Source: DATLLN01 sp963720885
GTDB lineage: Bacteria; Actinomycetota; Thermoleophilia; Gaiellales; JAICJC01
Assembly (NCBI GenBank): GCA_963720885.1
Contig: CAVRGW010000002.1
Coordinates: 310,001 to 374,000, forward strand
Direction of reading: 5' to 3'
DNA length: 64,000 bases
Shown here piece by piece: positions 44,423 through 52,708 of the stretch; position 1 is the first letter of the stretch, and each line of letters starts with the position of its first letter. Position numbers and translations under genes: made by a program. Under the pieces are notes generated by a model. That model was not told the DNA's origin and ran no database searches. It saw nothing but the letters and a program-made list of their open reading frames with translations.

Positions 44423-45294
44423 CCCGCGGCGGCGCCGCGCAGCGCCTGCTGCAGCTCCACTGCCGCCTCTCCCGGCGCGCCGCCTCCGACCCGGGAGCCG
44501 TCGATGGCGACGACGCCGACGACCTCGCGGACGCTGCTCGAGCTGAACACCTCATCCGCCACGATCAGCCGGTCGAGCTCGTATGCACCTTCGGCGACGG
44601 AGTAGCCGCGCGCGGTGGCAGCGCCGATCAGCGTGTCGCGGGTGACGCCGGCGAGGATGCCGAGGTCGAGCGCCGGGGTGTGCAGCGTCCTCCCCTCGCG
44701 GAACCAGATGTTCGACGTCGGGCCCTCCAGCACGAGACCCTCGAGCGACAGGAACAGCGCGTCGTCAGAGCCGCGGCGGCGCGCCTCCTGCTGCGCAGCC
44801 ATGTTGACGGCGTAGCTCGTGGACTTGACGCCGGGCAGCAGCCAGGGCGAGGCGGTGCGGGTGTGCGCGCCGATCGCCAGCTGCAGCGCCGTCAGGGCTA
44901 TGCCGCGGCGGCGCAGCTCCCCCAGCCCTGCGGGCAGCGGCGTCACCAGGGCGAAGCCGGCGCCGTCCTCCTCGCTCTCCCGGCCGGCGGTCCAGACGAC
45001 GCGCAGGGTTGCCTCGTTGGTTGCCGCGGCGGACACCGCCTGCGCTGCCAGCTCCGAGAACGCAGCGGCATCGGGCACCGGCAGGCCGAGCACGGCCGCC
45101 GATGAGACCAGCCGCTCGAGGTGCCGCTCGAGCCGGAACGGGCGGCCGTCATAGATGCGCATCGTCTCGAAGGCCGCGCGGCCGCGCAGCACCGCCTCGT
45201 CGTCGGCGAAGAGGTGCGGCTGCTCGGAATCGACTACGCCGTGTCCGAGCACCGCCAGCGCGAGGGGTCGGCCGGGGGCCATGGCGGGCGACAT
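44419..45294 (-). CDS. Class IV aminotransferase (BCAT/aminodeoxychorismate lyase type)
   Basis: The 291-residue PLP fold-type IV protein shows FADDEAVLRGRAAFETMRIY near the start, then the catalytic lysine region LLPGVKSTSYAVNMAAQQEA and SLEGLVLEGPTSNIWFREG. LGILAGVTRDTLIGAA follows. It could be a branched-chain aminotransferase or 4-amino-4-deoxychorismate lyase (pabC); its length (short for IlvE) and the EGPTSNIW segment leave both open. ATG 45294 or ATG 45282 (MAPGRPL) may be the start. It is divergent from rnhA, only 15 bases apart. Confidence 0.85.
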   Translation of the reverse strand: MSPAMAPGRPLALAVLGHGVVDSEQPHLFADDEAVLRGRAAFETMRIYDGRPFRLERHLERLVSSAAVLGLPVPDAAAFSELAAQAVSAAATNEATLRVVWTAGRESEEDGAGFALVTPLPAGLGELRRRGIALTALQLAIGAHTRTASPWLLPGVKSTSYAVNMAAQQEARRRGSDDALFLSLEGLVLEGPTSNIWFREGRTLHTPALDLGILAGVTRDTLIGAATARGYSVAEGAYELDRLIVADEVFSSSSVREVVGVVAIDGSRVGGGAPGEAAVELQQALRGAAAG

Positions 45295-45309
45295 CGTAGA
45301 CTGCCCCGC

Positions 45310-45756
45310 ATGTCGGATACGGTCGAGCTGTGGACGGACGGGGCCTGCTCGGGCAATCCCGGGCCGGGTGGCTGGGCGGCCATCCTCCGCTGGAACGGCA
45401 ACGAGCGGGAGCTGGTCGGCGGCGAAGAGATGACCACCAACAACCGGATGGAGCTGATGTCGGTGATCGCCGGGCTGGAGGCGATCACGCGGCCGATGCG
45501 GGTGCTCGTGCACACGGACAGCGCGTACGTGGAGCAGGCGTTCGCGCAGCGGTGGCTCGAGGGGTGGCGGCGCAACGGCTGGAAGACGGCGGCGAAGAAG
45601 CCGGTCAAGAACCGCGACCTGTGGGAGCGGCTGGACGCGGCGGTCAACGGGCACGACGTCGAGTTCGTGCGGGTCAAGGGGCATGCCGGCGTCGAGCTGA
45701 ACGAGCGGGCCGACCAGCTGGCGTGCGAGCAGCGCGACGTCCACGCGGCCGCATGA
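45310..45756 (+). CDS. rnhA: Ribonuclease HI
   Basis: The 148-residue protein has all type 1 RNase H hallmarks. These are ELWTDGACSGNPGPGGWAAI (first Asp), MTTNNRMELMSVIAGLEAI (Glu), LVHTDSAYVEQAF (Asp) and WERLDAAVNGHDVEFVRVKG with KGHAGVELNERADQLA (His and Asp). It degrades the RNA strand of RNA-DNA hybrids. Length and motif order are canonical. The following methyltransferase starts with ATGA overlap. Confidence 0.95.
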   Translation: MSDTVELWTDGACSGNPGPGGWAAILRWNGNERELVGGEEMTTNNRMELMSVIAGLEAITRPMRVLVHTDSAYVEQAFAQRWLEGWRRNGWKTAAKKPVKNRDLWERLDAAVNGHDVEFVRVKGHAGVELNERADQLACEQRDVHAAA

Positions 45757-46463
45757 CCGGCCGCAAGGATCACGCGCGCTCGCTGTTCGCCGGGATCGCG
45801 GGCGACTACGACCGGTGGGCGCAGCTGCTCTCGTTCGGGCAGGACGCGCGCTGGCACCGGGTGATGATCGAGCCGCTCGACCTGGCCGCCGACGACGTGG
45901 TCGCCGATGTGGCGACGGGCACGGCGGCGGTGGCGATCGACCTGGTGCGGCGGCACGGATGCCGGGTGATCGGGATCGATCAGAGCCCGGAGATGCTCGC
46001 CCGCGGCGCGGAGCGGGTCGCCGCCGCCGGGCTCTCCGAGTCGATCGAGCTGCGCCAGGGCGAGGCGGAGCGGCTTCCGCTCGAGGACGCCTCGGTCGAT
46101 GCCCTCACCCACACCTACCTGCTCCGCTACGTCGACGATCCGGCGGCGACGCTGCGCGAGCTGGCGCGCGTGCTCAAGCCAGGCGGCGCGATGGCGTCGC
46201 TCGAGTTCTTCGTCCCGGACGGTGCGTGGTACCCGGCGTGGTGGGCCTGGACGCGCGCCGGCCTGCCGGCCGGAGGGTTGATCGCCGGCGACGGGTGGTA
46301 CGAGACGGGCAGGTTCCTCGGGCCGAGCATCGAGGAGTTCTGGCGCCGGCACCCGCTCGGCGACGTCGTCGCCATGTGGCGGGCGGCCGGGATGGAGCAG
46401 GTTCGATGCCGACGGCTGTCCGTCGGCGGTTGTGTCATCATCCGCGGAATCCGCGGGACGTGA
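45753..46463 (+). CDS. UbiE/COQ5-like class I methyltransferase
   Basis: The 236-residue protein begins like UbiE (HARSLFAGIAGDYDRWAQLL, then FGQDARWHRVMIE). It contains SAM motif I in VADVATGTAAVAIDLVRRHG, GIDQSPEMLARGAERV, and the post-motif LPLEDASVDALTHTYLLRYV. This pattern fits quinone-ring C-methyltransferases (demethylmenaquinone methyltransferase group). No other menaquinone gene is nearby, so the symbol menG is not assigned. It is coupled to rnhA. Confidence 0.82.
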   Translation: MTGRKDHARSLFAGIAGDYDRWAQLLSFGQDARWHRVMIEPLDLAADDVVADVATGTAAVAIDLVRRHGCRVIGIDQSPEMLARGAERVAAAGLSESIELRQGEAERLPLEDASVDALTHTYLLRYVDDPAATLRELARVLKPGGAMASLEFFVPDGAWYPAWWAWTRAGLPAGGLIAGDGWYETGRFLGPSIEEFWRRHPLGDVVAMWRAAGMEQVRCRRLSVGGCVIIRGIRGT

Positions 46464-46480
46464 GCGACGGGAGGTATGAG

Positions 46481-46864
46481 ATGGGTTCGGTCAATCTGAG
46501 CGATCAGCCGATCACCGCCACGCCGTACGGGCGGTGGCAGCAGCTGAACGGGGCTCTCAACGTGAACGCGTTCGGGATCAACGCCGTGGTGTGCGATCCG
46601 GCGGAGGACATCGGTATCTCGCACGACGAGACGGAGACGGGCCAGCAGGAGGCGTACATCGTCGTCGCCGGGCGCGCCGTGTTCACCGTCGGCGACGAGC
46701 GGATCGAGGCCGGCCCGGGCACCGTGGTCGCTGCGCCGGACCCGGCCGTGACCCGCGGCTTCGAGGCCCTCGAGCCGGGCACGCGGATCGTCTGTGTAGG
46801 CGCGACGCCCGCGGCGGACAAGCAGCCGTTCGGCGAGTGGATCGCCGACGCAGCGAACGCCTGA
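46481..46864 (+). CDS. Single-domain cupin protein
   Basis: The 127-residue protein has a cupin fold: ISHDETETGQQEAYIVVAGR near residue 48 and a second motif PGTVVAAPDPAVTRGF. It follows GGGAGGT at 46469-46475, a clear ribosome site, which decides ATG 46481. Metal-binding residues are weaker than usual (one His followed by acidic residues), so catalytic activity is uncertain. It lies just before the RAYT repeat region. Confidence 0.78.
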   Translation: MGSVNLSDQPITATPYGRWQQLNGALNVNAFGINAVVCDPAEDIGISHDETETGQQEAYIVVAGRAVFTVGDERIEAGPGTVVAAPDPAVTRGFEALEPGTRIVCVGATPAADKQPFGEWIADAANA

Positions 46865-46988
46865 GCGCACGACGACCAGGAGATCGGCGAATCCCTGGCC
46901 GCGACCCTGGGCCGCGACCCTGGCGCCGCGACCCCAGCACTCGTCACCAGCGCGGCGCGCCGGGCGCCGCGGCGCCCTCGTCTCGGGG

Positions 46989-47045
46989 GTGCCGGGCACG
47001 GTGCCGGGCGCCGTGCCGGGCTCGGTGCCGGGCACAGTGCCAGGG
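46989..47045. repeat. Left tandem array of a 12-bp repeat beside the RAYT gene
   Basis: Five units begin at 46989, 47001, 47013, 47025 and 47037, exactly 12 bases apart. The core is GTGCCGGGC (last unit GTGCCAGGG), followed by a variable triplet. GTGCCGGGCAC is nearly self-complementary, so units can form short hairpins. The stretch 46865-46988 before it holds GC-rich DNA with no believable gene. The array ends 85 bases upstream of the transposase start and is inverted relative to the array on the other side. Confidence 0.85.
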
Positions 47046-47129
47046 CCGACGGCGCCTGACACGCCCTCGGCACGCAATCGCGACACCTCGTGACTGACCT
47101 GTGGCTGGTCGCGCCCGTACGTTGGGACG

Positions 47130-47693
47130 GTGCCCAGACCACTGAGACCTCAGATCGCCGACGCCATCTGCCACCTGACGATGCGCGGCAACAGCCGGCA
47201 GCTCATCTACCTGACCGACATCGACCGTGGGACGTTCATGGAGCTGCTCCGGCGGACGATCGTCCGGCACGGCTGGGATCTCCACGGCTACTGCCTGATG
47301 GACAACCACTTCCACCTGCTGGTGGAGACCGCCGAGCCGACCATCTCCACCGGCATGTGTTACCTGAACTCGCTCTATGCGAGGAGATTCAACAACCGGC
47401 ATGGCCTGCGCGGCCACCTCTTCGAACGACGGTTCCACGCCGAAGTCGTCAAGACCGACGAGCACCTCCGCGAGCTGGTGCGCTACCTCGCGCTGAACCC
47501 TGTGCGAGCGGGCCTGTGCCTCGCCCCAGCGGATTGGCGATGGTCGAGCTATCGCTCGATGGTCGGCCTCGAACCGGCTCCCGACTTCCTCAACGCGGAT
47601 CTCTTGCGAGCGCAGTTCTCGTCGGTTGCGGAGCTGGAACGGTTCGTCCTGGACGGGCTGAAGCCGCTGCCTTCGCCCATCCCGTGGGTCTGA
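47130..47693 (+). CDS. REP-associated tyrosine transposase (RAYT)
   Basis: The 187-residue protein is a Y1_Tnp/IS200-like HUH enzyme. It shows ICHLTMRGNSRQLIYLTDID, the HUH-like metal pair in YCLMDNHFHLLVETAEP (NHFH), a tyrosine-containing helix in GMCYLNSLYARRFNNRHG, GHLFERRFHAEVV, and the family ending LRELVRYLALNPVRAGL and DWRWSSYRSMVG. This order matches the RAYT subclass. GTG 47130 starts the first conserved strand. Such proteins cut and move REP hairpins in single-stranded form. The frame is complete, so the enzyme may be active. Confidence 0.92.
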   Translation: MPRPLRPQIADAICHLTMRGNSRQLIYLTDIDRGTFMELLRRTIVRHGWDLHGYCLMDNHFHLLVETAEPTISTGMCYLNSLYARRFNNRHGLRGHLFERRFHAEVVKTDEHLRELVRYLALNPVRAGLCLAPADWRWSSYRSMVGLEPAPDFLNADLLRAQFSSVAELERFVLDGLKPLPSPIPWV

Positions 47694-47719
47694 GCACGAG
47701 TGCGGCGACGGGTGGCACC

Positions 47720-47735
47720 CACCCACCGGTGGGTG
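47720..47735. repeat. 16-bp perfect palindrome before the right array
   Basis: CACCCACC and GGTGGGTG meet without a spacer, directly in front of the first right-hand unit at 47735 and 27 bases after the transposase stop. It could be a terminator-like hairpin or the recognition hairpin of the RAYT. There is no T tract. Confidence 0.65.
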
Positions 47736-47779
47736 CCCGGCACAGCGCCCGGCACCGAGCCCGGCACCGTGCCCGGCAC
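47735..47779. repeat. Right tandem array of the 12-bp repeat, inverted
   Basis: Four units of GCCCGGCAC begin at 47735, 47747, 47759 and 47771, again exactly 12 bases apart. They are the reverse complement of the left-array core GTGCCGGGC. The array begins 42 bases after the transposase stop. The rest of the gap to the M20 gene at 47827 holds nothing recognisable. Confidence 0.85.
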
Positions 47780-47826
47780 GCACCGGTGGCGCGTCGCCCC
47801 AGGGCGCGGCCGGGGCCAACGCGCGG

Positions 47827-48954
47827 CTAGCCGCAGAAGGAGGCGGAGACGTCGATCAGCGCACGGGCCACGCGGTCGAGCTGCGCCAGATCGACCCACT
47901 CGACGTCCGCGTGGGCCCCGGCGCCGCCGGGACCACAGATGACGGTGGGGATACCCGAGTCCGCGATGATCGCCGAGTCCGCCCAGTAGGGCACCCCGAT
48001 CACCTCGGCACCGCCGCCGAGCGCGGCGTCCATCGCCTGCACGATCTCCGCGTCCGGCGACGTCTCCAGCCACGGCCGCACCAGCGTCGTCCGCGTGCCC
48101 GCCTCGAAGGTCGGATCGTCCGCGACGATGGCATCGAGGATCGCGGCCAGCTCGGCCTCCACCACCTCTCGCGTCTCGCCAGGCAACGTACGCCGCTCAA
48201 GCTGCAACAGGCACCGGTCGGGATACGTCGAGAGCTCACGGCCTCCCTCGATCAGCGAGGCGTGGACCGAGCCGTTGCCCAGCAGCGGATGCGGCGGCCG
48301 CGCCGCGAGATCAGCGGCCAGCGCGTCGATGCCGACGAGTACGCGGCCCATTCGCGCGATCGCATCGACGCCGTCCTGCGGCCGTGAGCCGTGCGCCGCG
48401 ACGCCGCGCACCTCGATCTCGTGCCACGAGAAACCCTTGTGCGCCACCGCGAGGCACACCTCCTCGCCTGTCGGCTCGGTGACGATCGCCGCGTCCGCCG
48501 TCCAGCCACGCACCAGGGCCTGCGCGCCGATGCTGGCGAACTCCTCGTCGCAGACGGCGGACACGATCACGTCGCCGGCTCGGGGAGACCGCGCGGCCTC
48601 GGCGCCCGCCCACATGATCGCCGCCAGCCCGGCCTTCATGTCGTAGGCGCCGCGACCGTACATCCGGCCGCCCTCGACGCGCCCGACCAGCGGCTGCTCG
48701 ACGCCCGCCAGCGCCACGGTGTCCATGTGCGCGTTCAGCAGCAGCGACCGTCCCCCGCCTGTGCCGCGCGCCACCGCGACCACGTTCGGCCGCCTCGGCG
48801 CCACGTCCTCGATGTGCACCTCCAGCCCCTCCGCCTGCAGCCACGCGGCAACGAACCGCGCGATCGCCGCCTCGCCGGCACCTCCCGGCACCAGGCTCGG
48901 GTTCACGGAGTCGATCGCGACCAGATCGGCCAGCAGCTCGTGCACGTCATCCAC
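47827..48954 (-). CDS. M20 family peptidase (ArgE/DapE type)
   Basis: The 375-residue protein has M20 zinc motifs: LLLNAHMDTVALAG (His, Asp), YGRGAYDMKAGLAAIMWAGA (bridging Asp), SAVCDEEFASIGAQAL (Glu pair), VTEPTGEEVCLAHK-type ligand region and GPGGAGAHADVEWVDL (His). GTG 48954 starts a DDVHELLADLVAIDSVNPSL segment typical of acetylornithine deacetylase/succinyl-diaminopimelate desuccinylase-like enzymes. Substrate specificity cannot be decided by eye. It is 11 bases downstream of the lipoprotein gene on the same strand. Confidence 0.87.
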   Translation of the reverse strand: MDDVHELLADLVAIDSVNPSLVPGGAGEAAIARFVAAWLQAEGLEVHIEDVAPRRPNVVAVARGTGGGRSLLLNAHMDTVALAGVEQPLVGRVEGGRMYGRGAYDMKAGLAAIMWAGAEAARSPRAGDVIVSAVCDEEFASIGAQALVRGWTADAAIVTEPTGEEVCLAVAHKGFSWHEIEVRGVAAHGSRPQDGVDAIARMGRVLVGIDALAADLAARPPHPLLGNGSVHASLIEGGRELSTYPDRCLLQLERRTLPGETREVVEAELAAILDAIVADDPTFEAGTRTTLVRPWLETSPDAEIVQAMDAALGGGAEVIGVPYWADSAIIADSGIPTVICGPGGAGAHADVEWVDLAQLDRVARALIDVSASFCG

Positions 48955-48965
48955 GCCGGGCGACG

Positions 48966-50216
48966 TTATCGCACCGACGCTGCGTAGGCGTGCGCCTCCG
49001 CGACCACCTGGTCGAACGACACGCCCAGCCCCCGCTGGAACGCCTCGCGCACCTGCGCCTCGCTGTAGTCGTACCCGGTCACATGCATCGCCGTGAACGC
49101 ATTCGCCAGCCGCTCGAGCCCCTCCGGCCCACCGTGGCGCTGAAGGATCACGGTGACCATCATCTGCGCGTCCTCGTAGCACGCCTCCACGGCCTGCGGG
49201 TTCTTGATCCCCCAGTCGCTGACGCGCCGCCGCCAGATCTCGATGCTCGGGAACCGCCCGCTCGCGTACAGCGGCTTGATGTAGAGCAGCGGCATCGAAT
49301 ACCCGATCGAGTGGAGGAACAGCTGCTGGTGGTACATCGCCAGCCCCTCGGCCATGCTGTGCGGCGACCGGCCGAGCATCGTCCAGCTGGCGACGTGCGT
49401 CAGCTCGTGCGCGATCGTGCCGTCCCGCTCCACCGGCCCGCCGGCGCTCCACCCGGGCCACTCGATGTACGACACGCCGTCCAGCACGAACCCGTCGGGC
49501 ACCTCCCTGCGGAACGACTTGACGCCGGACAGCTGCTCGCCCTGCTTCTCGTCGCGCACCAGGAAGATCACCGGATGGTGCGCCGCCAGGTCACGCGCAT
49601 ACGCCTTGTCGAGCACCGGCACCACGTCGTCGGCGTCCGACAGGATCTGGCGCGCGGCCTCGTTCGCCTCGAGCTCCTCGTAGATCACGCTCGAATGCTT
49701 TCCTGACAACACCGCCGGCTCAGGGAAGAGCGACAGGCCCTGCTGCTTGACCTTGACGCCCTTGCGGCGGGTCGCGTCGGCGATCACCCGCCAGCCCTCG
49801 CGGACGTGCGCGGCGATGATCATCCTCCGCCCCAGCTCGACCCACTGCGACAGCGGCTGCGGCTTGAGCCGCGCGCGCATCTTGACGAGCACCCCGACGG
49901 CGCCCGGCTGCTTGACCTTGTACAGCGTCGCCGTGGTGTGCAGCTGACCGATCGGCAGCCGCGCGAACCATCCGCGCAGCGCCGAAAGCGACGGCTCGTC
50001 GTAGCCGGCCGCGTCCGAACCGGCCAGCTGCTGCGCGACCAGCGGCTTGTCCACGGCCAGCGCCTGGAGGTACTTCGTGACCTCGGGCCTGGCCGCGGCG
50101 AACCGTGCCCTGGGGGTCATCGCCAGCGCGGGATCGGGCGTGGACGGCGCAGCCTTGCCACCGCCGGCGCACCCGGCCGCGAGCAGAGCAAAGACGACGA
50201 GCGGCGCACGGCGCAT
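48966..50216 (-). CDS. Lipoprotein with metallopeptidase-like HELTH motif
   Basis: The 416-residue protein begins with a lipoprotein signal (VVFALLAAGCAGGG) and a short linker. After a region of about 200 residues, the sequence DGTIAHELTHVASWTMLGRS gives a gluzincin-type HExxH (HELTH) near residue 270. MAEGLAMYHQQLFL follows at a typical distance and may provide the third ligand Glu. This resembles the peptidase MA-like family. It is exported and anchored to the membrane. The substrate is unknown; its neighbour is an M20 peptidase. Confidence 0.8.
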   Translation of the reverse strand: MRRAPLVVFALLAAGCAGGGKAAPSTPDPALAMTPRARFAAARPEVTKYLQALAVDKPLVAQQLAGSDAAGYDEPSLSALRGWFARLPIGQLHTTATLYKVKQPGAVGVLVKMRARLKPQPLSQWVELGRRMIIAAHVREGWRVIADATRRKGVKVKQQGLSLFPEPAVLSGKHSSVIYEELEANEAARQILSDADDVVPVLDKAYARDLAAHHPVIFLVRDEKQGEQLSGVKSFRREVPDGFVLDGVSYIEWPGWSAGGPVERDGTIAHELTHVASWTMLGRSPHSMAEGLAMYHQQLFLHSIGYSMPLLYIKPLYASGRFPSIEIWRRRVSDWGIKNPQAVEACYEDAQMMVTVILQRHGGPEGLERLANAFTAMHVTGYDYSEAQVREAFQRGLGVSFDQVVAEAHAYAASVR

Positions 50217-50246
50217 GCCCCCGATATCGGCCCGAGGGCCGCGGTT

Positions 50247-50769
50247 CTAGAGCTGGAATTCTTCGGCGTAGCTCGTCGACCGGCGGGAGATCCGCCCGTC
50301 GTCGCCCACGTCGTAGTACCCCATCCGCCACAGCGGCGGCGAGTACAGGTGCAGCGACACCGCGGGCGTCTCGCCGATGTGGCGCACGTCGTGGATTCGG
50401 GAGGAGTCGAACCGGAATCCGTCGCCACCGGTGTAACCGACGGTCTCGACGCCCGAGCCGAATACCAGCCGGTCCTCCGCGAGCTCGCCCTCGATCACAC
50501 GCACCGCGCCACCCGAGAGGTCATGGTCGTGCAGCCCCGTCTGCTGGGCGCCCGACCAGCAGATCAGCCAGACGTCAAGATGATGGTCGCGGTGGATCTC
50601 GGTGTAGATCCGCTCCTCGGCGTTGTGCCGCACGAACCCGCGCCACAGCTCGGGGTGCCCAGCCAGGTCCTCCGCGAGGGCTGCCAGCTCGTCCGGGTCG
50701 AGATTCGCGGTCCTCGGTCAGGCGCGCGCGCATGTACTCGCGCACCTCTTCCAGCCCGCCGTCGGTCAT
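50247..50769 (-). CDS. Cysteine dioxygenase type I family protein, frameshift near 50706
   Basis: ATG 50769 overlaps the stop of the amidohydrolase gene. The first 20 residues (MTDGGLEEVREYMRARLTED) are in one frame; one extra base near 50706 moves the rest (NLDPDELAALAEDLAGHPEL) to the next. The cupin core has the CDO iron ligands HDHD in GLHDHDLSGGAVRVIEGEL and a later His in SRIHDVRHIG. ERIYTEIHRDHHLDVWLICW precedes it. Corrected length is about 173 residues. CDO-like proteins oxidise thiols such as cysteine or 3-mercaptopropionate; which one is not evident. Confidence 0.82.
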
Positions 50770-51716
50770 CGTCGTCCTCCTTCCTGCCATCCGAGAGCTC
50801 GCGCCGTATTGCGCTCGAGCACCGCCTCCGCGACGGGCTCGCCCATCTCCTCCAGCGTCCGCAGCAGCTCCGCGCCGGGGACCACCGGGTAATCGGTGCC
50901 GTACACGACCTGATCCAGCCCGTACGTCGCGAACGCCAGGTCGAGGGCGTTGCGGCGGCACGTCGCCGCGTCGAAGAACACGTTGAGATCGATCTCGCCG
51001 GGCTCCCCGCTGAACGTGCGATACCGCTCCTCGAGGAACGGCGCGCCGCCGGCCATGATCGTGAACACCACCTTCAGCCCGGGATGCCGCGCCGCGCCGG
51101 CCATCCGCCACGTGAAGAACGCCCGCAGCATCAGCCCCGGATAGACCGCCAGGTTGCGCCACCACCAGACGACGTCCGGCTCCTCGCCGTAGGGCGGCGT
51201 CCAGGGGGCCGGCCCGGGATGCACGAACAGCGGCGCGCCGCTCTCGGCGAGCGCGTCCAGCAGGTCACGGCAGCGGTCGAGCCCGCGGTCCGAGGCCAGT
51301 GCCTCGCTGGCGATCGACACGCCGGCGAAGCCGTCGCGGATCAGCCCGGCGACCGTCCCCGCCCCGGCGTCCGGCGCATCGAGCGGCACAGCGGCGAACG
51401 CAGCCAGCCTGCCACCGGCCCGGCCGACGGAATCCGCAACGCCCTCGTGGTACGCGTCGAGCAGCGGCACCGCCTCGGCTGCCGGCAGCGCCTCGATCCC
51501 GACCGGCGTCGACAGCGAGACGACCGCGCGGTCGATCGCGACCTCGTCCAGCGCCGCAATCCGGGCGTCGACCCGCTGCGCGGCGAGATCGAGGCGGAAC
51601 GGCTTCTCGTGGAGGACGCGGACCACATCGCCGTCCAGGCAGGGCGGCTCGGAGCGTCGCCGCAAGGCTTCGACGAGCGAGTCCGGCCAGAGGTGCTGAT
51701 GGAGATCGATGCGCAT
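50766..51716 (-). CDS. Amidohydrolase family 2 protein
   Basis: The 316-residue TIM-barrel protein belongs to the PF04909 amidohydrolase group. It has IDLHQHLWPDSLVEAL (HxH near residue 6), a middle LFVHPGPAPWTPPY (His) and YGTDYPVVPGAELL (Asp). The group includes decarboxylases and lactonases. It lies head to head with a LacI regulator at 51752, with a candidate operator in the 35-base gap. The cysteine-dioxygenase-like gene is coupled downstream. The pair may act on a thiol or sulfonate compound, which is speculative. Confidence 0.85.
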   Translation of the reverse strand: MRIDLHQHLWPDSLVEALRRRSEPPCLDGDVVRVLHEKPFRLDLAAQRVDARIAALDEVAIDRAVVSLSTPVGIEALPAAEAVPLLDAYHEGVADSVGRAGGRLAAFAAVPLDAPDAGAGTVAGLIRDGFAGVSIASEALASDRGLDRCRDLLDALAESGAPLFVHPGPAPWTPPYGEEPDVVWWWRNLAVYPGLMLRAFFTWRMAGAARHPGLKVVFTIMAGGAPFLEERYRTFSGEPGEIDLNVFFDAATCRRNALDLAFATYGLDQVVYGTDYPVVPGAELLRTLEEMGEPVAEAVLERNTARALGWQEGGRR

Positions 51717-51721
51717 ACAGG

Positions 51722-51740
51722 AAACGGTGGTGAATCGTTT
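51722..51740. promoter_or_regulatory. Possible LacI-family operator
   Basis: AAACG and CGTTT form an inverted repeat with a 9-base spacer, in the 35-base gap between the divergent amidohydrolase and LacI starts. Position and arm sequence fit LacI-family operators, whose half-sites usually pair across a CG-containing centre. It is an unusually AT-rich spot for this window. The evidence is limited to this single site. Confidence 0.4.
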
Positions 51741-51751
51741 AACATGCCATT

Positions 51752-52708
51752 GTGACGAACCGATCGGATCGACGCAAGCGACCGACGATGCGGGAGCTCT
51801 CGGAGCTCACCGGCCTGTCCACCGCCGCCGTCTCATACGCCCTGCGCGGCGAGCGCGTGTCGGCCCAGACGGCCGCCCGTGTGCGCCGCGAAGCGGACCG
51901 CATCGGCTTCCGCAGCGACCCGGTCGCCCGCGCCCTGCGCAGCGGCCGCACCGGCACCGTCGGCGTCGTCGGCGGCAGCCTCGCCGACTACTGGCACCAG
52001 GAGTTCATCTCGCACCTCGGGCGTGCGCTCCGCGCCAACGACCTGCAGCTGCTGCTGGCGGACGCCGACGGCGACCCGGCGGCCGAGCTGGCGCTCGCCC
52101 AGGAGCTCGCCGACCGCCGCGTCGACGGGCTGGTGGTGCTGCCCCTCGACCCGTCGGCCGCGGGCTGGCGACGGATCGCCCGCGAGACGCCGACCGTATC
52201 CGTGAACGAGTCCCTCCCCCGCCCGGCACGCGCGATCCGCTTCGCCTCGGCAACCGGGATCGCCCTGGCGCTCGGCCACCTGCACGATCGCGGGCACCTC
52301 GAGATCGCGGTGCTCGGCGGCGGCCCGCACGTCATCCCCCGCCGCGCCGGCGTCCGCCGCACCCGCTGCGGCCCCTCGCCTGCCGAGGCGCAGCACGCGG
52401 CGGCACGGATGCTGACCGCAAAGGCGCGCCGGCCGACCGCCGTGTTCGCGCTGTCGGACTCGATCGCCTACGGCGTCTACGCCGCCGCCCGCGAGCTCGG
52501 CCTGGCGATCCCCGGCCGGGTCGCCGTCGTGGGCTTCGACGACCACCCGGTGTCCCGGCTGCTCGACCCGCCGCTGACTGCGGTCGGCTGGGACACGCGG
52601 GCAGCGGCCGTCGCCGCGGCCGAGATGATCGCTGCGGCCGTGGCCGGTGACAAGCCCGCCGCGGAGGTCGTGATCAACCCGGCGCTGGCCGTCCGCAGCT
52701 CGACCTAG
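51752..52708 (+). CDS. LacI family transcriptional regulator
   Basis: The 318-residue protein has an N-terminal LacI HTH, TMRELSELTGLSTAAVSYALRGERVS, and a hinge with RSDPVARALRSGRTGTVGVV. A periplasmic-binding-like effector domain follows, with FALSDSIAYGVYAAARELGLAI and VVGFDDHPVSRLLDPPLT. The segment after HVIPRRAGVRRTRCG is shorter than in typical members, so a loop or a few dozen residues may be missing. It starts at GTG 51752, is divergent from the amidohydrolase/CDO genes and probably represses them. Confidence 0.88.
   Translation: MTNRSDRRKRPTMRELSELTGLSTAAVSYALRGERVSAQTAARVRREADRIGFRSDPVARALRSGRTGTVGVVGGSLADYWHQEFISHLGRALRANDLQLLLADADGDPAAELALAQELADRRVDGLVVLPLDPSAAGWRRIARETPTVSVNESLPRPARAIRFASATGIALALGHLHDRGHLEIAVLGGGPHVIPRRAGVRRTRCGPSPAEAQHAAARMLTAKARRPTAVFALSDSIAYGVYAAARELGLAIPGRVAVVGFDDHPVSRLLDPPLTAVGWDTRAAAVAAAEMIAAAVAGDKPAAEVVINPALAVRSST

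Larger units (their letters stand above)
46989..47779 (+). mobile_element. RAYT unit: transposase between inverted 12-bp repeat arrays
   Basis: The left array (46989-47045, five units) and the right array (47735-47779, four units in reverse orientation) enclose a single Y1/REP-type transposase gene. The layout is that of REP-associated tyrosine transposases, single-copy genes flanked by inverted palindromic repeats rather than by IS-type ends. Boundaries are set at the outermost repeat units; I see no clear target duplication. Confidence 0.7.

Noticed and set aside
46865..47097. Short open frames rich in VPGT or Arg/Gly repeats upstream of the transposase
   Set aside because: They arise from the 12-bp repeat being read in several frames. 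No start site, domain or codon bias supports them.
46989..47779. CRISPR array
   Set aside because: The repeats are 12 bases apart with 3-base variable positions, are inverted on the two sides of a transposase, and no cas gene is present. They fit REP-type repeats.
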